A stretch of 64,000 nucleotides of DNA, taken from assembly GCA_023380935.1 (NCBI GenBank), contig JAMCST010000014.1, positions 27,660 to 91,659 on the forward strand, read 5' to 3'. The position numbers and the translations under genes were made by a program. How positions within the stretch are numbered: position 1 is the stretch's first letter; each line of letters starts with the position of its first letter. Source of the stretch: Patescibacteria group bacterium. Its GTDB lineage: Bacteria > Patescibacteriota > Microgenomatia > UBA1406 > GWC2-37-13. The notes under the pieces were generated by a model that had not been told where the DNA came from, searched no databases, and was given only the letters and a program-made list of their open reading frames with translations. This document shows, piece after piece, positions 17,124-27,279 of this stretch.

Positions 17124-19289
17124 ATGATTAAGCGGGCGATCGGTTTTTGCTTCGGTGCCTTGTTGCTGTTGACGCCCTGGGTGATGTTTGCCCAGACATC
17201 GGAAATCTTCGAACTGAACAAAATCGTTTTCATCTACATTGTCACCACGGTCGTCGTGGCCTTGAAGCTGATTCAGAGCATCGGCCGGCAAGAACCGCCG
17301 TCCGTCCGTCCCACCCGGTTGGATTGGTTTATTTTGGTTTTTGTCGCCAGCCAAATAATTTCCACCATCTTTTCCATCGACCGGCACACCTCGCTGTTTG
17401 GGTATTACGGCCGCTTTAATGGCGGCCTTTTTTCCGTTATCAGCTATGCCCTGCTTTACTGGGTATTAATGACCAGTTTTTACCAGGCGTCCGGCCGGGC
17501 ATTGGTGCTGCGGCTGATGAAAATTTCCCTGGTCAGTTCTTTAATCGTCATACTGTGGGGACTTCCAGGGAAGCTTGGCCACGATCTTTCCTGTTTGGTG
17601 TTTACCGGTCAGTTTAACAACGGTTGCTGGACCGATCAGTTCAACCCGGCCGTCCGGGTTTTCTCTACCCTTGGTCAACCCAACTGGCTCGGTGCCTATC
17701 TGGCGATCAATCTTTTTTTCGGGCTGTATTTTCTGGTGAAGAACAGCCGCAAAACGTTTTGGTTTATAACCAACGGCTTTTACCTGTTGCTTAATTTTAG
17801 TTTTATTCTATTTACGCGGTCGCGTTCGGCGCTGGCCGCCGCGGTGATCGGAATCGTGGCCTGGTTAATCTGGTTGGTGACCCGGCGCCAAGGATCGGTG
17901 AACCGGCGCGCGGTGGCGGCGCTGGCGCTTTTTTTGCTTCCGGTACTGTTGTTCCGTACCGGTTCGGCCACGATTGACCGTTGGTTGAGCGGCCAAGTGC
18001 CGTCTTTCCAAAACGCCGTGCCCGCCGCCCGGGTGTCTCCCAGCGCTAACCAGACCGGGACACCCGGTTCGTTGTACGATTTGAACGACTTGGTGACCGA
18101 TTCGTTCGCCATTCGTCGCATCGTGTGGCAAGGGGCATGGGAACTGGGCAAGCGTTATCCTTTTTTCGGCACCGGTGTCGAAACGTTCGCCTCGGCCTAT
18201 TACTTCGTCCGGCCGGCGGCCCATAACCTGACTTCGGAATGGGACTACATCTATAATAAGGCCCACAACGAATACCTAAACTATCTGGCGACGACCGGAT
18301 TTGTTGGTTTATTGGCCTATGGGGCGATGATCGGCGCCGTGATCGCGATCACGGTTTCCCGACTGAGGCAGGCGCGCGGCGACCCGGACCGCGCCCGACT
18401 GTTGTTTAGTTTGCTGCTTGCCTACGGCACGATTTTGATCACCAATTTTTTCGGTTTTTCCACCACCACCATCAATCTGTATTTTTACCTGCTTCCGGCG
18501 TTTATCCTCATCGTTTCCCGCCCGCCGGAAAAACAGACGAAAGAGAAAATAACGGAACTTGACCGGAAGCCGGTCGGTTGGCGGTCGCGACTGGAAATCG
18601 GGGCGATCGCGGTGGCGACGTTTTGGGTAATCAGCAGCTGCCTGTTGTTTTGGTATGCCGATATCCAGTATAGCCGGGGAGAAATGGCCAGCCAGATTAA
18701 CCAATATCAAATCGCCGCATCGTTGTTTGACCGGGCGCTCCGTTTCCACTACGAACCCGTTTACCAAGACAAACTGTCTTATGCCCTGGCCAATCTGGCT
18801 TATCTGATGGCCTATCAAAAACAGACGGCCACCGCTAACCAATTAATCAAGCTGGCCGATTGGTATAACCGCCAGACCATGGCGGCGGCGCCGAAGAATG
18901 TCCTTTATCTAAAGACGCGGGCAAAAAATTACTATCTGTTTTATCAAATCGATCTGAACAAAAAGGACCTGGAAGAGGCGGTTCGCGCCCTGGAGCAGGC
19001 GGTTAAGCTCTCCCCCACCGACCCCAAACTTCATTACAGCCTGGCGATCTTTTATTCCCTACTATCCGATGAAGACAAAACCCAGGCAACCACCGACCGG
19101 GACAAATCGCTTAGCGAAGCTCAAGCCACCATTAGATTAAAAGCCAACTACCGTGACGGTTACTTGCTGTATGGTCAACTGCTGGCCAAATACAAACAAA
19201 CCGCCGCGGCAAAAACGGTGCTGGAAAAGGCCCTGCATCTGTTTGGCGCCAACGACCCAGAGATTAAGAAAACACTGGAGCAGTTATAG
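17124..19289 (+). CDS. O-antigen ligase/polymerase (Wzy-C) family membrane protein with TPR tail
   Basis: A 721-residue protein. Residues 1-520 hold about 12 hydrophobic segments. The family signature AHNEYLNYLATTGFVGLLAYG (about residues 381-401) follows a large extracellular loop (about residues 280-370). Residues 530-721 form TPR-like repeats (LFDRALRF, LEQAVKLSPTDPKLHYSLAIFYSLL, VLEKALHLFGANDPEIKKTL). It probably polymerises or transfers surface glycans or glycosylates pilins. The C-terminal codons overlap the convergent prepilin gene by 6 bp. Confidence 0.88.
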   Translation: MIKRAIGFCFGALLLLTPWVMFAQTSEIFELNKIVFIYIVTTVVVALKLIQSIGRQEPPSVRPTRLDWFILVFVASQIISTIFSIDRHTSLFGYYGRFNGGLFSVISYALLYWVLMTSFYQASGRALVLRLMKISLVSSLIVILWGLPGKLGHDLSCLVFTGQFNNGCWTDQFNPAVRVFSTLGQPNWLGAYLAINLFFGLYFLVKNSRKTFWFITNGFYLLLNFSFILFTRSRSALAAAVIGIVAWLIWLVTRRQGSVNRRAVAALALFLLPVLLFRTGSATIDRWLSGQVPSFQNAVPAARVSPSANQTGTPGSLYDLNDLVTDSFAIRRIVWQGAWELGKRYPFFGTGVETFASAYYFVRPAAHNLTSEWDYIYNKAHNEYLNYLATTGFVGLLAYGAMIGAVIAITVSRLRQARGDPDRARLLFSLLLAYGTILITNFFGFSTTTINLYFYLLPAFILIVSRPPEKQTKEKITELDRKPVGWRSRLEIGAIAVATFWVISSCLLFWYADIQYSRGEMASQINQYQIAASLFDRALRFHYEPVYQDKLSYALANLAYLMAYQKQTATANQLIKLADWYNRQTMAAAPKNVLYLKTRAKNYYLFYQIDLNKKDLEEAVRALEQAVKLSPTDPKLHYSLAIFYSLLSDEDKTQATTDRDKSLSEAQATIRLKANYRDGYLLYGQLLAKYKQTAAAKTVLEKALHLFGANDPEIKKTLEQL

Positions 19290-19787
19290 GCTTTTGTCGA
19301 GGTTAATGTTGGGGCTGGTGACCGGCCAAACGCAGTCGGCCGCGCTACCACTTTTTGATTTGCATTTAGTGGAGCAGCCGGGAGAATCGGTAATAGTATC
19401 GTAAGAAAGAACCTGCTGGGTATTCTCCAAGCAGGCAAACATTTTATATGCCTGGTCGTCTGCGGAACGTACCATATAGGTGTAGTTTCTGTTCGGATAG
19501 GAGGGGTCGTTGGGAATGGTTTCCATATAGACCTTTTCTGACCCGCCACAAGCTTGGGTTTCACACAGTTTGGTGTTGCCCGCCGCAAAAATGTCCCAGT
19601 TGGGATAGCTGCGTTTATCTTCGTAGTACAATTCGACTGCCCGCTGCACCTGTTCAAGGTCGGCCTTGCGCCGGGCGTCCCGGCCCTTTTTCAGAGAAAT
19701 CAGGAAGTTGCCGGTAATCATGGCGGTCAAAACCGCCAGGATGGCGATGACGATCATCAGCTCCATGAAGGTAAAGCCTTTTTTCAT
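19284..19787 (-). CDS. Type IV prepilin-like protein
   Basis: A 167-residue pilin-like protein. The class III signal is KKG^FTFMELMIVIAILAVLTAMI, with Gly at -1 and Glu at +5. The globular part contains GRDARRKADLEQVQRAVELYYEDKRSYP, typical of CPR and Gram-positive pseudopilins, and four Cys in the last third. A TATAAT box lies 11 nt before the ATG. It stands apart from the main pilus locus, next to a glycan ligase gene that could be its glycosylating partner. Confidence 0.9.
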   Translation of the reverse strand: MKKGFTFMELMIVIAILAVLTAMITGNFLISLKKGRDARRKADLEQVQRAVELYYEDKRSYPNWDIFAAGNTKLCETQACGGSEKVYMETIPNDPSYPNRNYTYMVRSADDQAYKMFACLENTQQVLSYDTITDSPGCSTKCKSKSGSAADCVWPVTSPNINLDKSL

Positions 19788-19855
19788 AGCTTATTTCTAT
19801 TATATACTATTTAAGTAACTGTAAGTAAAGTGCATCCGGTTTAACAGAAAAGCAA

Positions 19856-21670
19856 ATGACCAGTATCAAAAAAATTATCCGCTTTGTCAAAACCCATACC
19901 CATATTAGCATTTTAGTGGTTTTTACCTTTATCTATTTGTTGCAAATAAGAGCGACCTATATTGATTACAACGAAAATCATTATCTTTATATCGCCTGGC
20001 GTTTACTGAATGGAGAAATTCCTTATCGGGATTTTCTCGTTCCCCACCCGCCGGTGCTTTATATTGTTGGGTTTTTACTGCTTAGATTATATGATTCGGT
20101 TTTTACAGTTCGAGTGTTTCTGTTAGCCATTTTCATTGTCGGAGCCCATCTATTTTATCTACTTACTTTAAGAATATTTAAGAAAAAATCATTGGCGACG
20201 ACTTCTTTGCTGCTTTATTTTATCTTGCCGATCAGCCTAATGGTCTGGAAAACCTTCATTCAAGAATCGTTACTGCGATTGGTGGGATTGATGATTCTGC
20301 TAATGATTGTTCCGGTTAAACGTCTCGATGAAAAAAAGGTGACGCTGGTGGCAGTGCTTAGTGTCGTCGGTATTTTTACCAAATATTCTTTTGTTCCGTT
20401 TGTGATTATGATGGCCGTTTTGCTTTGGCTAGTAAACAAAAGATATTTATTCCGATATGGTTTAATCACCCTTAGCCTAAGTGTCGGTTTGGTTCTCCTG
20501 CTTCAGTTGGGCACCAGGGGGAATTTTTTATACGATACCGTAATAATCAGGAAGTATATTCATTTAAAACCGATTATCAAAACATCACAACTAATTGCCT
20601 ATATGATAATTACGTATGGGTTGTTGTACCTGATTAATTTGATATCAATCGTTAAATACCGAATTAACCGGAACCTAGATTTGTTTATCTGCTCTCTTGT
20701 TCCGCTGCTCTATGCGCCTTTTTTGCTGATTTTATTGGTTGATGGAACCTATGGGTATATCGTGTATCCGATCGAACCCCTGATTTTATTAATACCGGTT
20801 TATCTATTCGATCGATTTTTTGTTGCTAAGGCGGAAAAGCTGGATCTTTTTAGCTACCTGATTTTGATCCTGTCCTCTACGGTTCTCATATATTACGTCC
20901 AGTGTTTTATTTTTGTTCTGCCGATGGTGACGACCGATGTTTATCGAAATTACAATGAAAGGGTAAAGACGCTTGTGAACCGATACGCCAAAGACACTGA
21001 TGAAATTTTAAGCACTCCCCACATCAATAATTATCTTCTGAACAAAAAAATTCTGAATAATTTTTCCGAAACCTTCCTATGGTCATACGAGTATAACTAC
21101 GGAGAAAAAAGAGCCCAAGGCACCATCAACAGTACTATTGATGCTATTAATGCTAGAGCTTTACCGTTAATTGTTTTAGACGAAAATTTAGAAAAAATCC
21201 TTCCCTTATTTAATGCGGTTAAACGCTCATACATAGAAATTAACGGGATTGCTCATTCTAGCGTACATTTTTTCATTCCAATGAGATGCAGCGAAAATAA
21301 CGGCATTTCTATTGGTAATGATGCTTTTTTTGGTATGGGTTTTTCCGCAGCCGATCACGGCGGCCGCCGTGTGGACAGCCAATCCGAGTTTTACTTTTGT
21401 AACCAACGATTCAATCAAATAAATATTGATTATCAAACCGATGCCGCTCTGGTCTATCCTTTAGAGGTTCGGCTTGTCTGTGACGGAAAGTCCGTTCACC
21501 GTTCGACCGTTGTCAGCGAAGTTCCCCATCATCTTATCGCTATCATTACGGATTTGTATAGCAGTCGTATTGTAAAATGTAATCTGGAGTTTATCAATGC
21601 TTATTACAATAACAGCAGTAATGAAGATACGGATTTTGCCGTTATAAGTCGGATTTCCCTGGTTAAATGA
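19856..21670 (+). CDS. GT-C family (ArnT/PMT-like) membrane glycosyltransferase
   Basis: A 604-residue protein with about 10-12 hydrophobic segments in the first 370 residues and a soluble C-terminal domain. The first external loop has YIDYNENHYLYIAWRLLNGE then PYRDFLVPHPPVLYIV, the acidic and HPP motifs typical of GT-C enzymes that use polyprenyl-phosphate sugars. It is translationally coupled to the epimerase gene (ATGA overlap) and through it to a GT2 enzyme. This suggests a three-gene module that makes an activated sugar, loads it on a lipid carrier and transfers it. Acceptor unknown. Confidence 0.83.
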   Translation: MTSIKKIIRFVKTHTHISILVVFTFIYLLQIRATYIDYNENHYLYIAWRLLNGEIPYRDFLVPHPPVLYIVGFLLLRLYDSVFTVRVFLLAIFIVGAHLFYLLTLRIFKKKSLATTSLLLYFILPISLMVWKTFIQESLLRLVGLMILLMIVPVKRLDEKKVTLVAVLSVVGIFTKYSFVPFVIMMAVLLWLVNKRYLFRYGLITLSLSVGLVLLLQLGTRGNFLYDTVIIRKYIHLKPIIKTSQLIAYMIITYGLLYLINLISIVKYRINRNLDLFICSLVPLLYAPFLLILLVDGTYGYIVYPIEPLILLIPVYLFDRFFVAKAEKLDLFSYLILILSSTVLIYYVQCFIFVLPMVTTDVYRNYNERVKTLVNRYAKDTDEILSTPHINNYLLNKKILNNFSETFLWSYEYNYGEKRAQGTINSTIDAINARALPLIVLDENLEKILPLFNAVKRSYIEINGIAHSSVHFFIPMRCSENNGISIGNDAFFGMGFSAADHGGRRVDSQSEFYFCNQRFNQINIDYQTDAALVYPLEVRLVCDGKSVHRSTVVSEVPHHLIAIITDLYSSRIVKCNLEFINAYYNNSSNEDTDFAVISRISLVK

Positions 21671-22722
21671 CAAAAGGATATTACCGCAATAAAACGGTGG
21701 CGGTGACTGGCGGCGCGGGTTTCATTGGTCATCACCTAACTGATAAGCTGATTGAGCTTGGGGCAGTTACAACCGTAGTGGATAATCTGTCTTCAGGCTC
21801 GATGGGTAACGTGATTCGGGTTTGGAAACGGCGCGGCCTAAAATATCGTAAAACCAACTGGGGTTATCAGGCTGATCTGCGTCACCGTTTTGTATACGCC
21901 GATCTGCAAGAATACCAATCGACAGTTAAGACGCTTAACAACCACGAACTTCTGTTTCATCTGGCGGCGAACATCGGCGGACGCGGTTACATCAACACCC
22001 ATCCGGCCGACTGTTGTGAAGGATTTGCCATCAATCAAAACGTAATTAAAGCGGCTTATCAGATCGGTGTTGAACGGGTGCAGTTTGCCTCATCGGCTTG
22101 TGTTTATCCGATAAATCTTCAACAAACTTACCACTCGCGTTATCTACTCAAGGAAACGGATGCTTTTAGGGGCGATTGGGCGAGCGCCGATCGTGAGTAT
22201 GGCTGGGCAAAACTGATGGGAGAAATCACGCTTCAGGCTTATCATAACCAATATCATCTACAGGGATCGATAACGCGTTACGTAACCGCCTATGGTCCTT
22301 ATGAAAACGACACTCATGCGATTATTATGTTGATCAGGCGCGCACTGAACCACGAAGATCCCTACGTTATTTGGGGTTCTGGTAAACAGGATCGTGATTT
22401 TACTTATGTCGACGATATTGTTGACGGAACTTTGGCGGCTGCCGAACACATTGTCGATGCCGGGGCAGTTAATTTAGGTACCGCGACCCGATACTCCATG
22501 GTTGAATTGACCAACATAATCTTTGATCTAATTGGTTGGCGGCCACGGCGCATTATATTTGACCGTACCAAACCAGAAGGCGTACGCACTAGGGCTTTGG
22601 ATATTAGTAGAGCTACCCGTTTGCTTAATTGGAAACCAAAGGTTAATTTGAAACATGGTCTGCAAAAAACCATCAAATGGTTTGATAAAACGAATCCCTT
22701 ATCAGTTGAGTCAATCAGATGA
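21667..22722 (+). CDS. NAD-dependent epimerase/dehydratase (extended SDR)
   Basis: A 351-residue sugar-nucleotide SDR. The Rossmann motif VTGGAGFIGHHLTDKL (about residues 12-27), SSACVYP (about residue 141) and the catalytic YGWAK (about residue 178) are all present. DNLSSGS after the second strand indicates an NAD-type pocket. The exact reaction is not deducible; GDP-mannose or UDP-sugar epimerases are the nearest in pattern. It overlaps both neighbours by 4 nt, so it belongs to the GT-C/SDR/GT2 operon. Confidence 0.9.
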   Translation: MTKGYYRNKTVAVTGGAGFIGHHLTDKLIELGAVTTVVDNLSSGSMGNVIRVWKRRGLKYRKTNWGYQADLRHRFVYADLQEYQSTVKTLNNHELLFHLAANIGGRGYINTHPADCCEGFAINQNVIKAAYQIGVERVQFASSACVYPINLQQTYHSRYLLKETDAFRGDWASADREYGWAKLMGEITLQAYHNQYHLQGSITRYVTAYGPYENDTHAIIMLIRRALNHEDPYVIWGSGKQDRDFTYVDDIVDGTLAAAEHIVDAGAVNLGTATRYSMVELTNIIFDLIGWRPRRIIFDRTKPEGVRTRALDISRATRLLNWKPKVNLKHGLQKTIKWFDKTNPLSVESIR

Positions 22723-23414
22723 CCCAACTTTCGCTCATTTTCCCGGTATACAACGAACGGTTAACCATTGAGACGGTTCTGCAGGAATGGATGGTTAGGC
22801 TTAAACAATTGAAGATTAATTACGAAATGGTTGTTTGTGAAGACGGCTCAACCGATGGCACCAGTCAATTGCTTCGAGCCATTAAAAACAAATATCGTTT
22901 AGTTCTCAACCAGTCCGTACGCCGACGGGGTTATGGTCCGGCGGTGATTGACGGCATAAAAACGGCTAAGGGCGAATATCTGCTTTCGGTTGATTCTGAC
23001 GGTCAATGCGATCCGGCCGATTTCATTAGTTTCTGGAAGAGACGTGGTGCGCGTCAAGTGATCATCGGCTGGCGGAAAAAACGGGTTGACGCTCCGCAAC
23101 GGCTGTTGTTCTCTTACTTATTCCATCAAGTATTCAGTCGGCTGTTTCCTACGTCGATCCATGATCCGTCCGCCCCGTTTGTTCTTTATCGAAAAAAAGA
23201 CATTATTCCCCATTTAGATTCATTGGTTTTCCTTAAAGAAGGTTTTTGGTGGGGTTTTGTCGCTATGTGCGTCAAAAATAAAATTCCGTTGATTGAGCTG
23301 CCAATCCATCATCGTGCTCGTCTCAACGGGAACACACAGGTCTACCGTGTCGTCCGCTTGCCGAAAATCATCTGGAGTAATTTATTTGGTTTAATTAGAT
23401 TGCGCTTGGCGTGA
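22719..23414 (+). CDS. GT2 family glycosyltransferase (dolichyl-phosphate mannosyltransferase-like)
   Basis: A 231-residue GT-A enzyme without membrane segments. Motifs: LIFPVYNERLTIETVL at the N terminus, VVCEDGSTDGT (about residue 39), SVDSDGQCDPADF (the DxD region, about residue 90) and RARLNGNTQVYR near the end. It resembles enzymes that make polyprenyl-phosphate sugars. Its ATG overlaps the epimerase stop. It is convergent with the DUF2723 gene, with 2 nt between stop codons. Confidence 0.9.
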   Translation: MTQLSLIFPVYNERLTIETVLQEWMVRLKQLKINYEMVVCEDGSTDGTSQLLRAIKNKYRLVLNQSVRRRGYGPAVIDGIKTAKGEYLLSVDSDGQCDPADFISFWKRRGARQVIIGWRKKRVDAPQRLLFSYLFHQVFSRLFPTSIHDPSAPFVLYRKKDIIPHLDSLVFLKEGFWWGFVAMCVKNKIPLIELPIHHRARLNGNTQVYRVVRLPKIIWSNLFGLIRLRLA

Positions 23415-23416
23415 CA

Positions 23417-25378
23417 TTAATTATCATCCGCCGCTCCACTCGATCCGCTTTTTAAACGGTTGTATTGCTCAAGGAACCGGTAGATTTCCGGATTATTATG
23501 ATCGCATTGGTGATAATAAAGCAATCTTTCTTTGGTTTGGTTAAGGCTGTTTTCCGGTCTGAGTTTTTCCAGATAGAGTTTGGCTTTAACGCAGTTATTT
23601 TTTGCCAGGTTGAGTTTTAACAGGCTTAAGTAAATGTCGTTGTTGCCGCTTTGGTAGCCGGAAAGTATCTGCTTAAAAATCGCCTCGGCCGGGGCGTACT
23701 GTTTTTGCAGCACCAGCATTTCGCCGAACTGGCGGTACATATCGGCAACCGTACTTTGCAGGTCGTTTAAAAACAGAATTTTTTCAGCCGCCGGATCGAG
23801 GGGTTTGGGCAGTTGAGTGGTCCAGTAGCGATAGTTAAAGGCCAACGCCGTTTTGATATCCGACTGGGCGGCGTTAACGCTGGGATAGTACTTCCAGACC
23901 AGCCCGTAGGGCAGCCAGTAGTCTTTGAGTCCCGGGATCTCGAAGAAGATAGGAAAGTGACGGCTGTTTTTTTGGAGGAAATCATAGACCATATGGCTGG
24001 TGACCGGTGGCAAGTAAAGGTCGGGCAGTTCGCGATGCAGCCGCTGGCGGTAGTAGTCGCGGCTGAGCATCTGAATGGTGAGGAGATGGACGTCCGGCCG
24101 GATTTTTTCTTGGGTATTTAGATAGTTAGCGGTAAAGTAGAGCGAGTCGTTTTGCAGGTAAACCAAGGCGTTTTTTGGTAAGGACGACAATAACGACCGG
24201 GCCACTGTTTCAAACCGGCGATCGGATGCGAGTTGGCGGATGGAGGGAAAGTTGGTGGCCGCGACAATGATAATAAATAGCACCACAAACAGCCGGGAGC
24301 CTCCGGCCACCAGCCGGCGCAGGTCAAGACTGTGCAGCCAGCGCTTGGCCGTCCGATCCATTAAGTCGGTAAATTCGGCCACGCCAAAGGCAAAAGGAAT
24401 GGGGAGAATAGTATAGGTAGCAAGCAGAAATCGTTCGTAAATCGCCAGACTGAAACTGGCGGACAGCCAGAAATTTAGAAGAAAAATAAAAAACAACTGG
24501 GCGATTAGGGCGATGACGAGAAAGCGAAATAGTGCCGGTTGGAACTTCCTGATGCGGTTAAGACCCAACAAGATGAACACGATGCCGATTAAACGGAAAT
24601 CTTTAATAATAAAAATCAGTAAGGAAAAGACGTTAATCAACTGATTAAATAGATTCGGGACGGAGCCGGAAAACGCGGCAAACGTCCCGTAAGAGGAGCG
24701 GGTAATCAAACGGAAAAAACCACTGATCGTAGCGGCGTTTTCCCAATCAATCAGTGGGTGGCGGCTGGCCGCCAACGGAACGTAGAGGTAAAACGCCAAG
24801 CCCATGAGAAAAAACAGCAGATAGCGATGGCGCCAACGCGGCGGCGGCCGATGGCGCAACAGCCCGTACCAGGCCGGCAGGAAAAAAATAATCGATTGGT
24901 GATGGACCAGCGCCAGCCCCAGCCCGATACAGATAAGGCTAAGATACCGGGAATGCGGCCGGTGTTGGTATTTGACGATTAAGGCGGTGATCAACAAAAT
25001 GAAGAGATTATTGAGGGCGAACACTTCCGGCACCAAACTATACTGCCAGACCGGAAAAAGCACCAGGTACAAAAACGCGGCGGCCAGGGCGGGCAGGCGC
25101 CGTTTAAGAAAATAGTGAGCCAACCAGTATATCAACAGGGCCGAGGCGATGGTTGGAAGTGAAGAGAGCAGCGCCACCCGCCAGGCAACGGTGTAAACCG
25201 GCAGGCAAATCCGGATGAGGTTAATTAAAAAACTATACAACGGATATCCCGGCGGATGCGGGATGCTCCAGGTTTGGGCGGTCAGGACATATTCGGAACT
25301 ATCGCCGCCGAATAAAAACCGGGTTTGCAACAGTAAATTAGCCAGTCCGACGACGGCAATTAAACAGTAATCAATCAT
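23417..25378 (-). CDS. DUF2723-like GT-C membrane protein
   Basis: A 653-residue protein with about 12 hydrophobic segments in residues 1-390 and a soluble tail (390-653) with helix-rich repeats near the end. The first loop GGDSSEYVLTAQTWSIPHPPGYPLYSFL (about residues 24-51, D and HPPGYP) is the hallmark of DUF2723, a family related to protein O-mannosyltransferases. It probably transfers a lipid-linked sugar to a surface acceptor. It lies between the glycan genes and the pilus genes, so pilin glycosylation is a reasonable guess but not shown. Confidence 0.82.
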   Translation of the reverse strand: MIDYCLIAVVGLANLLLQTRFLFGGDSSEYVLTAQTWSIPHPPGYPLYSFLINLIRICLPVYTVAWRVALLSSLPTIASALLIYWLAHYFLKRRLPALAAAFLYLVLFPVWQYSLVPEVFALNNLFILLITALIVKYQHRPHSRYLSLICIGLGLALVHHQSIIFFLPAWYGLLRHRPPPRWRHRYLLFFLMGLAFYLYVPLAASRHPLIDWENAATISGFFRLITRSSYGTFAAFSGSVPNLFNQLINVFSLLIFIIKDFRLIGIVFILLGLNRIRKFQPALFRFLVIALIAQLFFIFLLNFWLSASFSLAIYERFLLATYTILPIPFAFGVAEFTDLMDRTAKRWLHSLDLRRLVAGGSRLFVVLFIIIVAATNFPSIRQLASDRRFETVARSLLSSLPKNALVYLQNDSLYFTANYLNTQEKIRPDVHLLTIQMLSRDYYRQRLHRELPDLYLPPVTSHMVYDFLQKNSRHFPIFFEIPGLKDYWLPYGLVWKYYPSVNAAQSDIKTALAFNYRYWTTQLPKPLDPAAEKILFLNDLQSTVADMYRQFGEMLVLQKQYAPAEAIFKQILSGYQSGNNDIYLSLLKLNLAKNNCVKAKLYLEKLRPENSLNQTKERLLYYHQCDHNNPEIYRFLEQYNRLKSGSSGAADDN

Positions 25379-25394
25379 CAGTTAATTTTACCCA

Positions 25395-25422
25395 AAGAAA
25401 AACCAGGGAGTTGCTCCCTGGT
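25395..25422 (-). terminator. Rho-independent terminator after a prepilin gene
   Basis: On the minus strand a 9-bp stem ACCAGGGAG/CTCCCTGGT with a 3-nt loop is followed by TTTTCTTT. It lies 24 nt after the prepilin stop and before the DUF2723 gene. Confidence 0.8.
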
Positions 25423-25445
25423 AATTCATTACCAATGGAATTAAT

Positions 25446-25964
25446 TTATTGAACGCACCAATAGCAGTCAGTGCCTCCGGCACCCACCGTCTGCGATTTA
25501 CAGCCGGTGGCATCGGTTCCATTTTGGTTATATTTGGTGTTGGAGTCTTTCTGGAACGATTTTGATAACGGTTTGAAACAGACCGTGACCGTATCCAGGT
25601 CGCCGCTGACAAAAATCTTATCCAAATTACTCGAAGCCAGGCTGGTAAAATCGCTTTTTAGCTCACCGGTCTGGACGATCTCGGTGATCGCCGTACTCAT
25701 CGGTGCCTGATTAAGATTGGCGGTGGCGAAGGAAGCGGTACAGCCGGCGCCGCCGGTGCCTGACGGACACCAAGGCATATTGTTTTTGATGGCAAAATAT
25801 CTGACCACCGCACCATGAATTTCGCTGACGGTGTTTCTGGTGCCGGTATCGGTACCTTTTTTCAGCTGTTCAAACGGATCAAGTGCCGCTAATAACCCCA
25901 CCGCCAACGCTCCCAATAATGCGATAACAATCAACAGTTCGATCAAAGTAAAACCTTTTTTCAT
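25446..25964 (-). CDS. Type IV major pilin-like protein
   Basis: A 172-residue prepilin. The signal is MKKG^FTLIELLIVIALLGALAVGLLAALDP, with Gly -1 and Glu +5. The globular domain has CPSGTGGAGC and C-terminal Cys residues (CKS, CYWC) likely to form disulphides. It has its own terminator and a relatively long 5' leader (at least 60 nt, AT-rich). A strongly expressed single-gene transcript downstream of pilB-pilT-pilC would suit a major pilin (inference). Confidence 0.92.
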   Translation of the reverse strand: MKKGFTLIELLIVIALLGALAVGLLAALDPFEQLKKGTDTGTRNTVSEIHGAVVRYFAIKNNMPWCPSGTGGAGCTASFATANLNQAPMSTAITEIVQTGELKSDFTSLASSNLDKIFVSGDLDTVTVCFKPLSKSFQKDSNTKYNQNGTDATGCKSQTVGAGGTDCYWCVQ

Positions 25965-26071
25965 GGTAGTCGCTGGTCGGTTAATGGTTAATTGAATAAA
26001 ATAAAAAATCCACTCTCTATCTATAACTATAAAGTATGTAAATCATCGTTGTCAAGGGGTAATTGAATCTT

Positions 26072-27274
26072 TTAATTAAACGAACTGGTAAGGTTGTAAA
26101 TCGGCGTGATTACCGACATCACCAAAAATCCTACTCCCAAGCCCAGAACAACGAGAATGAGCGGTTCGATCAAGGTGGTCATGGCTTTGACCGCCAACTC
26201 CGACTCCATCTCAAAATAACGCGAGATGCGCATCAGGGTATCGTCCAGGTGGCCGGTTTGCTCGCCGACCGTGGTCATCTGCACCAGGATCGCCGGAAAG
26301 ATCTGTTCGTTAGCCATGGCCGTTCCCAACGATACGCCTTTTTCCACCTGTTTATAGATGTTTTCCAGTGCCATCTGATAAATGACGTTGCTTGAAGTTT
26401 CGATCACGATCGTCAGCGCCTCCAAGATCGATACACCGGAGGAAATCAGGATGGACAAGGTTCTGGTGGCGTCGACCAGCGAAGAGATTTTGACGATGTT
26501 ATTGATCACCGGTAACTTAAAAAGGAGACGGTCGCGGTTGTATCGGCCCGATTTTGTCTGCAGATACCGGCCGAGCAATGAACTGCCGAAGACGATTCCG
26601 ATGATGATAAACGGCCAGAACCGGGCGGAGAACGAAGAAATCAAAATCAGGATCTGGGTGGTAATGGGTAGGGCGATATTAAAGTCCTTATACAAGCCAA
26701 GCAGACGCGGAACGACAAAGGTTACCATAATGAACATCACGGTAACCATGGCGATAATCACGATCACCGGATAGATCAGCGCCCCCTTGATTTTTCCTTG
26801 GAACTCGCGCTGTTTTTCCAGATTTTCCGACAGTTTAAGCAAGATTTCGCTCAGTTTTCCCGAGGCTTCGCCGGACTTGACCAGGGCAATATACAGATTT
26901 GGAAACAGCTGCGGATATTTTTTAAGGGCCGAAGAGAATGTCTGGCCGCCCCGGATGTCTTTGTTAATGTCTTCAATTACCTTCAACAGCGATAGTTTGG
27001 TCGTCTGTTTTTTCAGGATGTCAAAACTGTCGACCAGGGTCAGGCCGGCATTGAGCATAATCGCCAGCTGGCGGGTAAGGTTGACCACGTCGTTGAAACT
27101 GACGCGGTCGAAAAAAAAAGCGAATAACGAACCGCCGTTGCTTTTGATCGGGTCAACCGCAATGGGAAAAAACCGGTTACCTTTCAAATAGGCGACCACG
27201 TCTTCGGCGCGATTGGCCTCAATCTTCCCGGTTTGGATTTTGCGGTCTTTATAAGCGCGGTAATGGAACAGCAT
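26072..27274 (-). CDS. pilC: Type IV pilus inner-membrane platform protein PilC/GspF
   Basis: A 400-residue platform protein with two T2SSF repeats (about residues 65-190 and 270-395) and three membrane segments near 165-190, 215-235 and 370-392. Motifs include LTRQLAIMLNAGLTLVDSFDIL and TRTLSILISSGVSILEAL. The N terminus RAYKDRKIQTGKIEANRAEDVVAYL is the usual PilC/GspF head. It follows pilT by 5 nt in the pilB-pilT-pilC operon. Confidence 0.95.
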   Translation of the reverse strand: MLFHYRAYKDRKIQTGKIEANRAEDVVAYLKGNRFFPIAVDPIKSNGGSLFAFFFDRVSFNDVVNLTRQLAIMLNAGLTLVDSFDILKKQTTKLSLLKVIEDINKDIRGGQTFSSALKKYPQLFPNLYIALVKSGEASGKLSEILLKLSENLEKQREFQGKIKGALIYPVIVIIAMVTVMFIMVTFVVPRLLGLYKDFNIALPITTQILILISSFSARFWPFIIIGIVFGSSLLGRYLQTKSGRYNRDRLLFKLPVINNIVKISSLVDATRTLSILISSGVSILEALTIVIETSSNVIYQMALENIYKQVEKGVSLGTAMANEQIFPAILVQMTTVGEQTGHLDDTLMRISRYFEMESELAVKAMTTLIEPLILVVLGLGVGFLVMSVITPIYNLTSSFN

Positions 27275-27279
27275 TTAGA

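Noticed and set aside
18300..18842. Long reverse-strand open frames inside the Wzy-like gene and similar shadows in recG, pilB and PBP1A
   Set aside because: They lie fully within well-supported genes, have Arg/Gly/Pro-biased translations and lack promoters.
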